From a bacterium (GTDB lineage Bacteria; JALSQH01): a stretch of DNA of 11,598 nucleotides. Location: NCBI GenBank assembly GCA_026985515.1, contig JALSQH010000197.1, positions 1 to 11,598 of the forward strand. The letters run 5' to 3'. Made by a program: the position numbers and the translations under genes. Below the pieces are notes generated by a model, which worked only from the letters and a program-made list of their open reading frames with translations, did not search any database and was not told the DNA's origin. This document shows positions 1 to 6,251 of this stretch, piece after piece; positions within the stretch are counted from its first letter, which is position 1, and each line of letters begins with the position of its first letter.

Positions 1-51
1 TGGATTTTGGATTTAGAAATTTCAGTGCTAAAATTCTTAAAAATCCTTTTG

Positions 52-57
52 AGGAGG
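52..57 (+). promoter_or_regulatory. Ribosome binding site deciding the acyl-CoA ligase start
   Basis: AGGAGG lies 2 nt before the ATG at 60 and 5 nt before the ATG at 63. The spacing favours 63 as the real start, because 2 nt is too close for normal initiation. The choice changes the protein by one residue only. Confidence 0.7.
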
Positions 58-62
58 GGATG

Positions 63-1847
63 ATGAAGTACAACAATTTTACAGAAGTTTTTATGGAGAG
101 AGTCAGGAATAAACCTGACAGTGTGGCAATGAGGTATAAGGAGGGAGGTGTCTGGAAGGATGTTACCTACAGGGAATATTATGAAAAATCCTCCCGAATA
201 GCTGCAGGACTTATCGCTCTCGGAATGGAAAATGGAGACAGAATTAATATCTTTTCCAACACCAGGATGGAATGGGCGCTGATTGATATGGGTGTAATGC
301 TTGCTGGTGGTATTACCGTGGCAATTTATCATTCAAATACCGCTGAGGAGGCTGAATACATTGTCAACAATTCCGAGGCGACATTCATTTTCTGTGAGAA
401 TAATGAGATTCTCCAGAAGGTTCTGTCTGTGAAAGAGAATATTCCCCGAATTAAGAAGGCTATTCTGATTGAGGGTGATAAACCTGATGATGAGTTTGTG
501 CTGACCCTTGAGGAACTGATGAAAATGGGAGGAGAAAATCTAAATGAAGAGATGTTTAAGGAGAGGGGGCTGGCAAAAAAACCAGAGGACATAATTACTT
601 TTATTTACACTTCAGGCACTACAGGGGTGCCCAAGGGAGTGGTATTGACCCACGCAAATGTTTTTGCAGAAATTGAAGCAATTGAGGATGTTGTGGATGT
701 CAGGGAGGGAGAGGTCTCGGTGATGTTTTTACCCCTTGCCCACGTTTTTGCAAGGGTTGTTTACTGGTACGGCATATACAGGGGCTACATCAATGCATAT
801 GCTGAAAGTATAGAAAAGCTTCTGGAGAATATCCAGGAGATGAAGCCCCACTTTATGGGAAGTGTTCCAAGAATTTATGAAAAAGTGTATGCCAAGATAA
901 CAAGTGATGTGGAGAGAGAGGGTGGATTGAAGAAAAAAATCTTTTACTGGGCTCTTTCTGTAGGTAGGGAGGTTAGCAGAAGAAAGGAGTTCAAAGAACC
1001 AATCCCCTTTTCCCTTAAAATTAAATTTTCCATTGCAAGGGCTCTTGTCTTCAATAAGCTGAAAGCTGCCTTTGGTGGAAGGTTGAGATTCTTTCTTTCC
1101 AGTGGTGCCGCCCTTGCGAAACAGATTGCTCAGTTCTTTCATTCTGCTGATCTGTTTATTCTGGAAGTATGGGGTATGACTGAATTGACGGGAGCAGCCA
1201 CTGCCAATACATTTGATGATTTCAGATTTGGTTCTGTGGGGAAACCCCTGAAGAACATTGAGGTCAAGATTGCCGAGGATGGGGAGCTACTTGTGAGGGG
1301 TCCAATAGTGATGAAAGAGTACTATAAGATGCCTGAGGAAACGGAAGAAACAATAGACAAAGATGGATGGCTTCACTCGGGAGATATTGCCACGATGGAT
1401 AGAGATGGGTTCATTTACATAACTGACAGAAAAAAGGATCTGATAATTACCTCAGGTGGGAAGAATATTGCTCCTCAAAAGATAGAGAATCTTATGAAAG
1501 GGGATCGCTACATAAATCAGATAATTGTGGTGGGAGATGGAAGGAAATATTTGACTGCCCTCGTAACGCTGAACTATGAAGAGGTTGAGAAATACGCCAG
1601 AGAAAAAGGAATTGAATATAAAGACAGAGACGATCTCGCAAAGAAAAAAGAGATTTATGATCTTATCATGAGCAGAGTTAATGAGTATAACAAAAAGCTT
1701 GCTTCATACGAAACAATAAAGAAGATTGCTATCATACCCGGGGAATTCACAAGGGAGAGTGGTGAATTAACTCCAACCCTGAAAGTAAGAAGAAAGATAG
1801 TTCATGAGAAGTACAGGGAAATAATAGATTCAATGTATGAGGATTGA
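63..1847 (+). CDS. AMP-forming long-chain fatty acyl-CoA synthetase
   Basis: This is a cytosolic or membrane-associated ligase of the ANL superfamily (COG1022, FadD15-like). It activates a carboxylic acid with ATP to an acyl-AMP and transfers it to CoA, feeding beta-oxidation or lipid synthesis. Visible motifs (numbering from the ATG at 63) are the P-loop TSGTTGVPKG at 183-192, WGMTE at 370-374, GWLHSGD ending at Asp441, DRKKD shortly after, and the C-terminal catalytic lysine K574 in TPTLKVRRK. The length of 594 aa is normal for long-chain members. The start at 63 is preferred over 60 from the spacing of AGGAGG (52-57). The reading frame stays open to the left edge of the window, but the strong ribosome site argues against an upstream start. 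A tRNA promoter begins right after the stop. Chain-length specificity cannot be read from sequence, and the family call is firm. Confidence 0.93.
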   Translation: MKYNNFTEVFMERVRNKPDSVAMRYKEGGVWKDVTYREYYEKSSRIAAGLIALGMENGDRINIFSNTRMEWALIDMGVMLAGGITVAIYHSNTAEEAEYIVNNSEATFIFCENNEILQKVLSVKENIPRIKKAILIEGDKPDDEFVLTLEELMKMGGENLNEEMFKERGLAKKPEDIITFIYTSGTTGVPKGVVLTHANVFAEIEAIEDVVDVREGEVSVMFLPLAHVFARVVYWYGIYRGYINAYAESIEKLLENIQEMKPHFMGSVPRIYEKVYAKITSDVEREGGLKKKIFYWALSVGREVSRRKEFKEPIPFSLKIKFSIARALVFNKLKAAFGGRLRFFLSSGAALAKQIAQFFHSADLFILEVWGMTELTGAATANTFDDFRFGSVGKPLKNIEVKIAEDGELLVRGPIVMKEYYKMPEETEETIDKDGWLHSGDIATMDRDGFIYITDRKKDLIITSGGKNIAPQKIENLMKGDRYINQIIVVGDGRKYLTALVTLNYEEVEKYAREKGIEYKDRDDLAKKKEIYDLIMSRVNEYNKKLASYETIKKIAIIPGEFTRESGELTPTLKVRRKIVHEKYREIIDSMYED

Positions 1848-1851
1848 AGGC

Positions 1852-1879
1852 TTGAATAAAGGTGAGATTTTCGTATAAT
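1852..1879 (+). promoter_or_regulatory. Promoter of the tRNA pair
   Basis: A -35 element TTGAAT (1852-1857) and a perfect -10 TATAAT (1874-1879) are separated by 16 bp. Transcription should begin near 1886, a few bases before the mature 5' end of tRNA-Gln at 1892. The promoter starts only 4 nt after the stop codon of the acyl-CoA ligase gene, so the tRNAs have their own transcription unit. Confidence 0.75.
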
Positions 1880-1891
1880 TAAAGCAACAAA

Positions 1892-1965
1892 TGAGGGGTC
1901 GTCTAACGGCAGGACGCCGGGTTCTGGCCCCGGTAGTGGAGGTTCGAATCCTCCCCCCTCAGCCA
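1892..1965 (+). tRNA. tRNA-Gln (anticodon CTG)
   Basis: A complete cloverleaf can be folded. The acceptor stem TGAGGGG pairs with CCCCTCA, followed by discriminator G and encoded CCA (1963-1965). The anticodon stem CCGGG/CCCGG holds loop TTCTGGC with anticodon CTG at 1924-1926. The T-arm is GGAGG-TTCGAAT-CCTCC. The U1-A72 pair and G73 are the usual bacterial tRNA-Gln identity features. It reads CAG codons. Confidence 0.96.
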
Positions 1966-1976
1966 TTATAAAAGGT

Positions 1977-2052
1977 GGCCCCTTCGTCTAGTGGCCTAGG
2001 ACGCCGGATTCTCAGTCCGGAAACGAGGGTTCGATTCCCTCAGGGGCTGCCA
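1977..2052 (+). tRNA. tRNA-Glu (anticodon CTC)
   Basis: A complete cloverleaf lies 11 nt after tRNA-Gln. The acceptor stem GGCCCCT pairs with AGGGGCT with a G-U first pair, then discriminator G and encoded CCA (2050-2052). The anticodon stem CCGGA/TCCGG holds loop TTCTCAG with anticodon CTC at 2011-2013. The T-arm is GAGGG-TTCGATT-CCCTC. It reads GAG codons. Seven Ts follow the CCA directly and may help release polymerase, though no separate terminator hairpin is seen at that point. Confidence 0.96.
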
Positions 2053-2232
2053 TTTTTTTCAAGAATCTCCATTAGGAGGTTTTGGGTAACAAAAATTTAT
2101 TATTTAAAAATATCGTGCCGTCATCCAAAGGATGACGGCGGGTGAGATGCTGATTTGTAGGAAAAAAGACAGACAGTGGAGAAACTGATTTATATTTATA
2201 TTTGAAGATCTTGGATTTTTAGTTTTATTGCG
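2053..2232. other. Non-coding gap between tRNA-Glu and the membrane microprotein
   Basis: This is an AT-rich stretch of 180 bp. It contains a run of seven Ts after the tRNA (2053-2059), an isolated AGGAGG at 2074-2079 that serves no convincing ORF, and a perfect hairpin at 2117-2139. No confident promoter was found for the small gene that follows. Confidence 0.6.
2117..2139. repeat. Perfect 10-bp inverted repeat, possible leftward terminator or dispersed repeat
   Basis: GCCGTCATCC, a 3-nt AAA loop, and GGATGACGGC form a perfect GC-rich hairpin in AT-rich surroundings. On the + strand it is followed by GGGTGAG, so it is not an intrinsic terminator for the tRNAs. On the - strand it is followed after a few bases by a T-rich stretch (ACGATATTTTT), so it could end leftward transcripts from the hisS operon before they run antisense into the tRNAs. 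It could equally be a copy of a dispersed short palindromic repeat. Confidence 0.55.
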
Positions 2233-2388
2233 ATGGGAAAGAAGAAAGCTGAAAAGAAAAAGCAGGAAAAGGTAAGATATTACGAGTTGAGGCCTTCCTG
2301 GCGGGAGATTTTTGAGGACTGGATAAGATTCTTTATAGCCTATGCAATCACAGTTACAATTCTCATAATTCTCATTAAGTACTTCTGA
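2233..2388 (+). CDS. Small single-pass membrane protein, function unknown
   Basis: This ORF of 51 residues starts with ATG at 2233 and stops with TGA at 2386-2388. The first 15 residues are highly basic (MGKKKAEKKKQEKVR). An amphipathic region with aromatic residues follows (about 16-33), then a hydrophobic helix at about 34-48 ending in KYF. The layout predicts a cytoplasmic N-terminus and a membrane anchor at the very C-terminus. No Shine-Dalgarno sequence is visible, and a stop codon at 2203-2205 prevents upstream extension. The gene converges on the leftward operon with a 5-nt gap. A distant resemblance to SecE (basic region, Pro-Ser before a single helix) was noted, but the SecE Trp-Pro signature and the nusG neighbourhood are missing. 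I do not recognise the family. The protein-like composition supports it being real, with moderate certainty. Confidence 0.6.
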   Translation: MGKKKAEKKKQEKVRYYELRPSWREIFEDWIRFFIAYAITVTILIILIKYF

Positions 2389-2393
2389 TTTTT

Positions 2394-2843
2394 TTATTTT
2401 TTCAGTGTGACCACCCAGAGAGGATAGATGTAGTGGAGTTTGTTATTAAGGTATATCTTTATCAGGTACTTACCAGGGCTCGGAAATTTTACCCCTCTCC
2501 AGGAGATAAGAAAAAATTTGGGATACTCGTCAAGAGAAATAATTTTGTTGGGAAGTACTGAGATTACTTTACCGGAACTATCCATTATCGCTGCCTTGAA
2601 TAAAACCTTTCTTCTGATCTCAGATACAATAGATACAGCTGTTTCAAAATCTGCCACTGCGGGAAAGTCGCTTTTTTTGAAATAAAGCCGGTCCTTTATG
2701 TTGAAAAAACTGTATCTTCCATCTGCTCTTGTAACTCTTTCACATACCACAAGACCGGTTACATACATTCTCGTGGCATGAAGAGGTGTCGACAGAGTTA
2801 TCAGGAATAGTACGAGGATAGAAACGAGCTTACTTCCTCCCAT
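2394..2843 (-). CDS. DUF6941-like small protein with possible signal peptide
   Basis: The protein has 149 residues. Residues 1-23 look like a Sec signal peptide: Lys5, a hydrophobic run 6-18, and LHA as a possible cleavage site before Thr24. The remainder has a compact, probably beta-rich pattern. A CERVTRADGR segment near residue 33, a DSSGKVI turn and a late FPSPGKYLIKIYLNN strand pair resemble DUF6941-type proteins as I know them; function is unknown. It is the last gene of the leftward operon, and its first 43 nt overlap the 3' end of hisS in another frame. GAGG lies 4 nt before the ATG at 2843, which supports this start. An internal ATG at 2768 (Met26) would give a cytosolic 124-residue protein without overlap, but has no ribosome site. 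The gene is likely real; the family call is tentative. Confidence 0.68.
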   Translation of the reverse strand: MGGSKLVSILVLFLITLSTPLHATRMYVTGLVVCERVTRADGRYSFFNIKDRLYFKKSDFPAVADFETAVSIVSEIRRKVLFKAAIMDSSGKVISVLPNKIISLDEYPKFFLISWRGVKFPSPGKYLIKIYLNNKLHYIYPLWVVTLKK

Positions 2844-4051
2844 TTAACCTCACTCTCTTCTCCCGTTTCCATATTTTTTATTTTGATGGAATGCCTGTTG
2901 AGTTCATCTTCTCCCATTATGGCAACCAGAGATGCTCCCTTTTTATTGGCAAGTCTCAACTGTGCTTTTATACTCCCCGTTTTCCCCGTCCACATTACCG
3001 GTATCCCGTTATTTCTCAATTTTTCCATTAATTCCATTCCCTTCATCAGAGAATCCTCTCCCAGCAAAATGAAGTATAAAGGTTTTTTCTCTTCCTGTAA
3101 ACCCCTTGCATTTAAAATGAGAACCAGCCTTTCAACCCCCAGTGCGAAACCGATTCCAGGTATATCTGGACCTCCAAGTTCCTTCACCAGATGGTCATAC
3201 CTTCCACCCGCAGATACAGTATTCTGAGCCCCCAGAGATTTGTGAATAAATTCAAACACAGTTCTTGTGTAGTAATCAAGACCTCTGACAAGAAAAGGAT
3301 CCACCCTGTATGGAATTCCAAGTTGTTGCAATCCCTTTTCAACCTGCTCCATATGTTTCTTGCAATCCTCACAGAGAAATTCCGTTATCTCCGGACCTTC
3401 CCTTACAACTCTTCTGCATCCTTCATTTTTGCAGTCAAGGACTCTCAGGGGATTTCTCTCCAGCCTTCGCTGACATGTTTCACACAATCTCTCTCTGTTG
3501 GCTCGCAGGTATTCGACCAGTCTTTCTCTATATGCAGGACGGCATTTTTCACATCCCAGACTGTTTATTACAACCTCAATGTTGTCAATCCCCAGTTCCT
3601 TAAATAGTCTCCACTGAATAGCAATAACTTCCACATCCATCATCGGATGTGATGGCCCAAAAACCTCCACCCCGATCTGATGAAACTGCCTGTATCTTCC
3701 CTTCTGAGGCCTTTCATACCTGAACATGGGTCCCATGTAGTAGAATTTCTGGAACTGATCCTTCTGTGGGAACTGATGTTCAAGATATGCTCTGACAACA
3801 GGGGCTGTTCCTTCTGGCCTGAGTGTCAGGGACCTGCCTCCTTTATCCTTGAATGTGTACATCTCTTTTTCCACAATGTCTGTAACTTCTCCGATGGATC
3901 TCTGGAAAAGAGAGGTTGATTCGAAGATGGGGGTTCTTATTTCTCTGTAGCCGTAAAGTTTGAAAATTTTTCTTGCTGTTTCTTCAATTTTCTGCCAGAT
4001 TTCACTTTCTGGCGGGAGAATATCCTTTGTGCCTGGTGGTGCTTTTATCAT
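2801..4051 (-). CDS. hisS: Histidyl-tRNA synthetase
   Basis: This class II aminoacyl-tRNA synthetase charges tRNA-His with histidine in the cytosol. Its 416 aa is the usual bacterial length. Visible motifs are the N-terminal PPGTKDILP, motif 2 around GPMFRYERPQKGRYRQF (107-123, Arg111), the histidine-specific LVRGLDYYTRTVFEF (254-268), SAGGRYDHL (280-288) and motif 3 GIGFALGVERL (299-309). The C-terminal anticodon-binding domain follows from about 325. The insertion domain holds eight cysteines in four pairs (167/170, 190/193, 207/212, 227/230), a pattern that suggests metal binding. ATG at 4051 overlaps the stop of the upstream VWA gene as ATGA, and AGGAG lies 7 nt upstream, so translation is probably coupled. 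The placement behind a MoxR/VWA pair is unusual, but there is no doubt about the function. Confidence 0.97.
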   Translation of the reverse strand: MIKAPPGTKDILPPESEIWQKIEETARKIFKLYGYREIRTPIFESTSLFQRSIGEVTDIVEKEMYTFKDKGGRSLTLRPEGTAPVVRAYLEHQFPQKDQFQKFYYMGPMFRYERPQKGRYRQFHQIGVEVFGPSHPMMDVEVIAIQWRLFKELGIDNIEVVINSLGCEKCRPAYRERLVEYLRANRERLCETCQRRLERNPLRVLDCKNEGCRRVVREGPEITEFLCEDCKKHMEQVEKGLQQLGIPYRVDPFLVRGLDYYTRTVFEFIHKSLGAQNTVSAGGRYDHLVKELGGPDIPGIGFALGVERLVLILNARGLQEEKKPLYFILLGEDSLMKGMELMEKLRNNGIPVMWTGKTGSIKAQLRLANKKGASLVAIMGEDELNRHSIKIKNMETGEESEVKWEEVSSFLSSYYS

Positions 4052-5232
4052 TTAACTGCTCCTGCCTGAGTTTTTATGAGATAACGTACAGCTTCTTCAA
4101 CGCCCTCAACGGAAAGATGGAACATTGGAAATATTGATGCAATTATGGCAGTGGTCCAGATCCTGTTCCAGAGTTTTGGATTTTCGGGGTTCAGCCAGAC
4201 AGATGAAGGAAAGCGTTTCCTCAGTTCCTCAAGGTAATCCTTGCAGGGTTTGCGGTTATAGTGCCAGTACTCTATGGCACCTCCTAAATTCATCAATTCG
4301 GAGGGAGCCATTGCTGCATCACCCACAATGATGAGATGGTAATTTTCCTCCGAATATTTGCGGATAATTTCCTCTGTTTTAACTGCTATTCTGTTCTCTA
4401 TGTCTTCATAGATTTCTTCGTAGATGCAGTTGTGAAAGTAGAAAAATTTGAGGTCTCTTATCCTTGCCTTTATAGCAGAAAATAAGAGGTTCACCAGATG
4501 CGCATAGGGATCCATGGATCCCCCTGCGTCCATTAAAAGCAGAAGTCTGACACGATTTTTTTTTCTTTTCCTGAATATGAGTTCGATGTCTCCACCATTT
4601 TCACTGCTCTTTCTTATGGTGGCATCAAGATCAAGTTCATCCTCGGGGCCTTCGGGAATCAGATTTTTTAGACGGGAGATAGCTACCTGAAGCTGCCTTG
4701 TATCCATTGTTCTGTCAGGAGAGTAGTTTCTGTACTTTCTCATACGGGCAACCTGGATGGCTGTGCCCGTATTGTGATATTCCCCGAAACTGATACCCAC
4801 GTCTGCAAGGCCATTTTCTCCCCAGGGGCTTGTACCCCCACTTCCAATGTGTCTGTTTCCTCCAATATGTACATCACCATCTTCCATTTCAAGCTGGTTC
4901 TTAAATTTTTCAATAAGTTCTTCAAGATTGTAGTTGTACTCACCTCTTTTCAGGGCAAGTATCTTCTCAATGTGCTCAACGGGATACTGTTCAAAAAGTT
5001 CCCTCATCTCTTCTATTGAGAGAATATGCTCACCCGTAAATGCCTCTATGAATGCTTCGTCAAACCGATCAAACAATTCCTCATGTTTGACAAGAATGCT
5101 TCTGGAAAGGTAGTAAAAAGTTTTTAAGTCCCCTATCAGACCCTTTTCAAGGGCTTCCTGAAGAGTGAACCATTCGTTAAGGGAAACTTTTATCCCTTTT
5201 TCCCGTAACTTGTAAAAAAAATTTTCAAACAC
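4048..5232 (-). CDS. CoxE-like VWA-domain protein, partner of the MoxR ATPase
   Basis: The protein has 394 residues and belongs to the CoxE-like von Willebrand factor A family (COG3552) that is encoded beside MoxR ATPases. These pairs are thought to act as chaperones for assembling or activating a target complex, as CoxD/CoxE do for CO dehydrogenase. A helical N-terminal region (about 1-120) is followed by a Gly/His-rich linker (GGNRHIGSGGTSPWGENG). The VWA domain then carries a MIDAS-like DAGGSM at 235-240 and VGDAAMAP with Asp305. The DxGGS form, in place of the classical DxSxS, is what I know from this subfamily. The start is GTG at 5232, overlapping the moxR stop by 8 nt (GTGTTTGA). AGGAG lies 11 nt upstream, slightly far. 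The MFxxFFxxLR beginning fits the family. The target is unknown, and no molybdenum-enzyme genes are in the window. Confidence 0.9.
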   Translation of the reverse strand: MFENFFYKLREKGIKVSLNEWFTLQEALEKGLIGDLKTFYYLSRSILVKHEELFDRFDEAFIEAFTGEHILSIEEMRELFEQYPVEHIEKILALKRGEYNYNLEELIEKFKNQLEMEDGDVHIGGNRHIGSGGTSPWGENGLADVGISFGEYHNTGTAIQVARMRKYRNYSPDRTMDTRQLQVAISRLKNLIPEGPEDELDLDATIRKSSENGGDIELIFRKRKKNRVRLLLLMDAGGSMDPYAHLVNLLFSAIKARIRDLKFFYFHNCIYEEIYEDIENRIAVKTEEIIRKYSEENYHLIIVGDAAMAPSELMNLGGAIEYWHYNRKPCKDYLEELRKRFPSSVWLNPENPKLWNRIWTTAIIASIFPMFHLSVEGVEEAVRYLIKTQAGAVK

Positions 5233-6040
5233 CTGCCAGTCGTCTCCTTGCTATTTCCACATCTCTCGTCTTTTTGAGAAGAACTCCCAGGAATGGGAGG
5301 TCCTTTGCAATCTGCTCGTCAGAGATCCTCTGGGATAACAGAACTCTTATCCAGTCAAGAAGTTCACTTGTTGAAGGTTTTTTCCTCAGGTCAGGTATGT
5401 TTCTAATTTCGTAGAATCTTTTCACTGCTGTGTTTAAAAGTTTTTCTTCAAGGTCGGGAAAGTGAACCTTAACTATCTTTTTCATGAATTCAGGATCTGG
5501 AAATTCAATATAGTGGAAAATGCACCTCCGCAAAAATGCTTCCGGTAATTCCTTTTCACTGTTTGATGTTATGACGACGATAGGTCTGTGTTTACCCTTG
5601 ATCCATTCCCTCGTTTCGGGAATGTAGAAACTCATCTGGTCAAGCTCATGGAGAAGATCATTGGGGAATTCCAGTTCAGCCTTGTCAATTTCATCGATCA
5701 GGAGAACCACCTGTTCATCTGAGCTCAGTGCCTGTCCGAGGGGACCCAGTTTGATGTATTGCCTGATATCTGATATATCCCTGTCTCCAAATCTTGCGTC
5801 GTTTAATCTCTGAACAGTATCATAGACATACAGTCCTTCCTGTGCTTTCGTGGTGGATTTTATGTTCCATACAATAATTTTTTTATTCAGTGCTTCTGCA
5901 ATTTTATATGCAAGCATTGTTTTCCCCGTTCCGGGTTCACCTTTAACCAGTAAAGGTCTGCCAAGAATAATAGCGGCGTTAACTGCCTCCATGAGCCCAG
6001 GTGTGACAAGATAGTCATCAGTGCCTTTGAAGTAGGTCAT
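5225..6040 (-). CDS. MoxR-family AAA+ ATPase
   Basis: This cytosolic AAA+ ATPase has 271 residues. MoxR proteins work with VWA-domain partners to remodel or insert cofactors into client complexes. Visible motifs are Walker A GEPGTGKT (34-41), Walker B VVLLIDE (111-117), sensor 1 ITSN (157-160) and adjacent arginines R171/R172 in FLRRC as likely arginine-finger residues. A small helical lid domain with KKPSTSELLDW follows. IKSTTKAQEGLY after the first helices is typical of the subgroup paired with CoxE-like proteins. It is the first gene of a four-gene leftward operon, with AGGAGG 7 nt before the ATG and a candidate promoter at 6096-6123. The stop overlaps the VWA start by 8 nt. The client cannot be inferred; hisS and the small downstream protein are the only linked genes. 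Confidence 0.94.
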   Translation of the reverse strand: MTYFKGTDDYLVTPGLMEAVNAAIILGRPLLVKGEPGTGKTMLAYKIAEALNKKIIVWNIKSTTKAQEGLYVYDTVQRLNDARFGDRDISDIRQYIKLGPLGQALSSDEQVVLLIDEIDKAELEFPNDLLHELDQMSFYIPETREWIKGKHRPIVVITSNSEKELPEAFLRRCIFHYIEFPDPEFMKKIVKVHFPDLEEKLLNTAVKRFYEIRNIPDLRKKPSTSELLDWIRVLLSQRISDEQIAKDLPFLGVLLKKTRDVEIARRRLAGV

Positions 6041-6095
6041 TTTTCTGCCTCCTGCAGGTAAATTAAGGGTTTATTTTTAACCATGATGCATTATC

Positions 6096-6123
6096 ATTTT
6101 ATCCCGACATTTAATTTTTTCAA
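6096..6123 (-). promoter_or_regulatory. Candidate promoter of the moxR-vwa-hisS operon
   Basis: Reading the - strand, TTGAAA (6123-6118) and TAAAAT (6101-6096) are 16 bp apart. Transcription would start near 6089 and leave about 50 nt of leader before moxR. A short imperfect palindrome (ATGAT and ATCAT, 6083-6097) overlaps the predicted start point and could be an operator. The elements are only fair matches to consensus. Confidence 0.5.
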
Positions 6124-6217
6124 AATGAGGCTTTTACCTTTTTGCATTTGCTTTTCATGATGACCCTGGTTTTTCTTCTGCATAACTGATGTGGTGGTGA
6201 AAAAGGAACATTTTAAA

Positions 6218-6251
6218 ACAATTCTAAAATTGTATTGACTTTTCTAAAAGT
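6218..6251. promoter_or_regulatory. Two palindromes at the cydA promoter, probable operator
   Basis: ACAATTCTAAAATTGT (6218-6233) has 6-bp perfect arms around CTAA. ACTTTTCTAAAAGT (6238-6251) has 6-bp perfect arms around CT. Both contain TTCTAAAA (6222-6229 and 6242-6249), repeated exactly 20 bp apart, about two helical turns. The second palindrome covers the end of the -35 box and the start of the spacer. The arrangement suggests a dimeric regulator binding twice on the same face of the DNA. The arms ACAATT/AATTGT equal those of OhrR/MarR-type sites, but the spacer is longer; no regulator can be named. Confidence 0.55.

Noticed and set aside
1-63. Possible 3' end of an upstream gene: a frame open from base 1 to TGA at 61-63, overlapping the ligase start.
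   Set aside because: Only 20 codons are visible, no family feature can be recognised, and the ligase frame is also open to the edge, so neither can be judged from this window.
729-1142. A 137-residue - strand ORF inside the acyl-CoA ligase gene, and similar long antisense ORFs in hisS and cydD.
   Set aside because: They lie fully inside strongly supported genes and have shadow-like compositions without motifs.
2082-2135. A 17-codon mini ORF from TTG after AGGAGG, stopping inside the hairpin, as a leader peptide.
   Set aside because: The ribosome site is only 2 nt from the TTG, no codon run suggests attenuation, and no operon follows that it could control.
2233-2388. Assignment of the 51-residue protein as SecE.
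   Set aside because: The size and helix fit loosely, but the Trp-Pro signature is absent and the usual nusG/rplK neighbourhood is not here.
2440-2685. A + strand ORF of 81 residues opposite the small secreted-protein gene.
   Set aside because: It has no ribosome site or domain pattern; the - strand frame has a coupled start, a signal-like segment and family resemblance.
4048-6040. The MoxR/VWA pair as part of a defence system, since AAA/VWA pairs occur in some defence and ternary systems.
   Set aside because: There is no nuclease, protease or other effector nearby, the proteins match the CoxE-linked subgroup, and the operon contains hisS.
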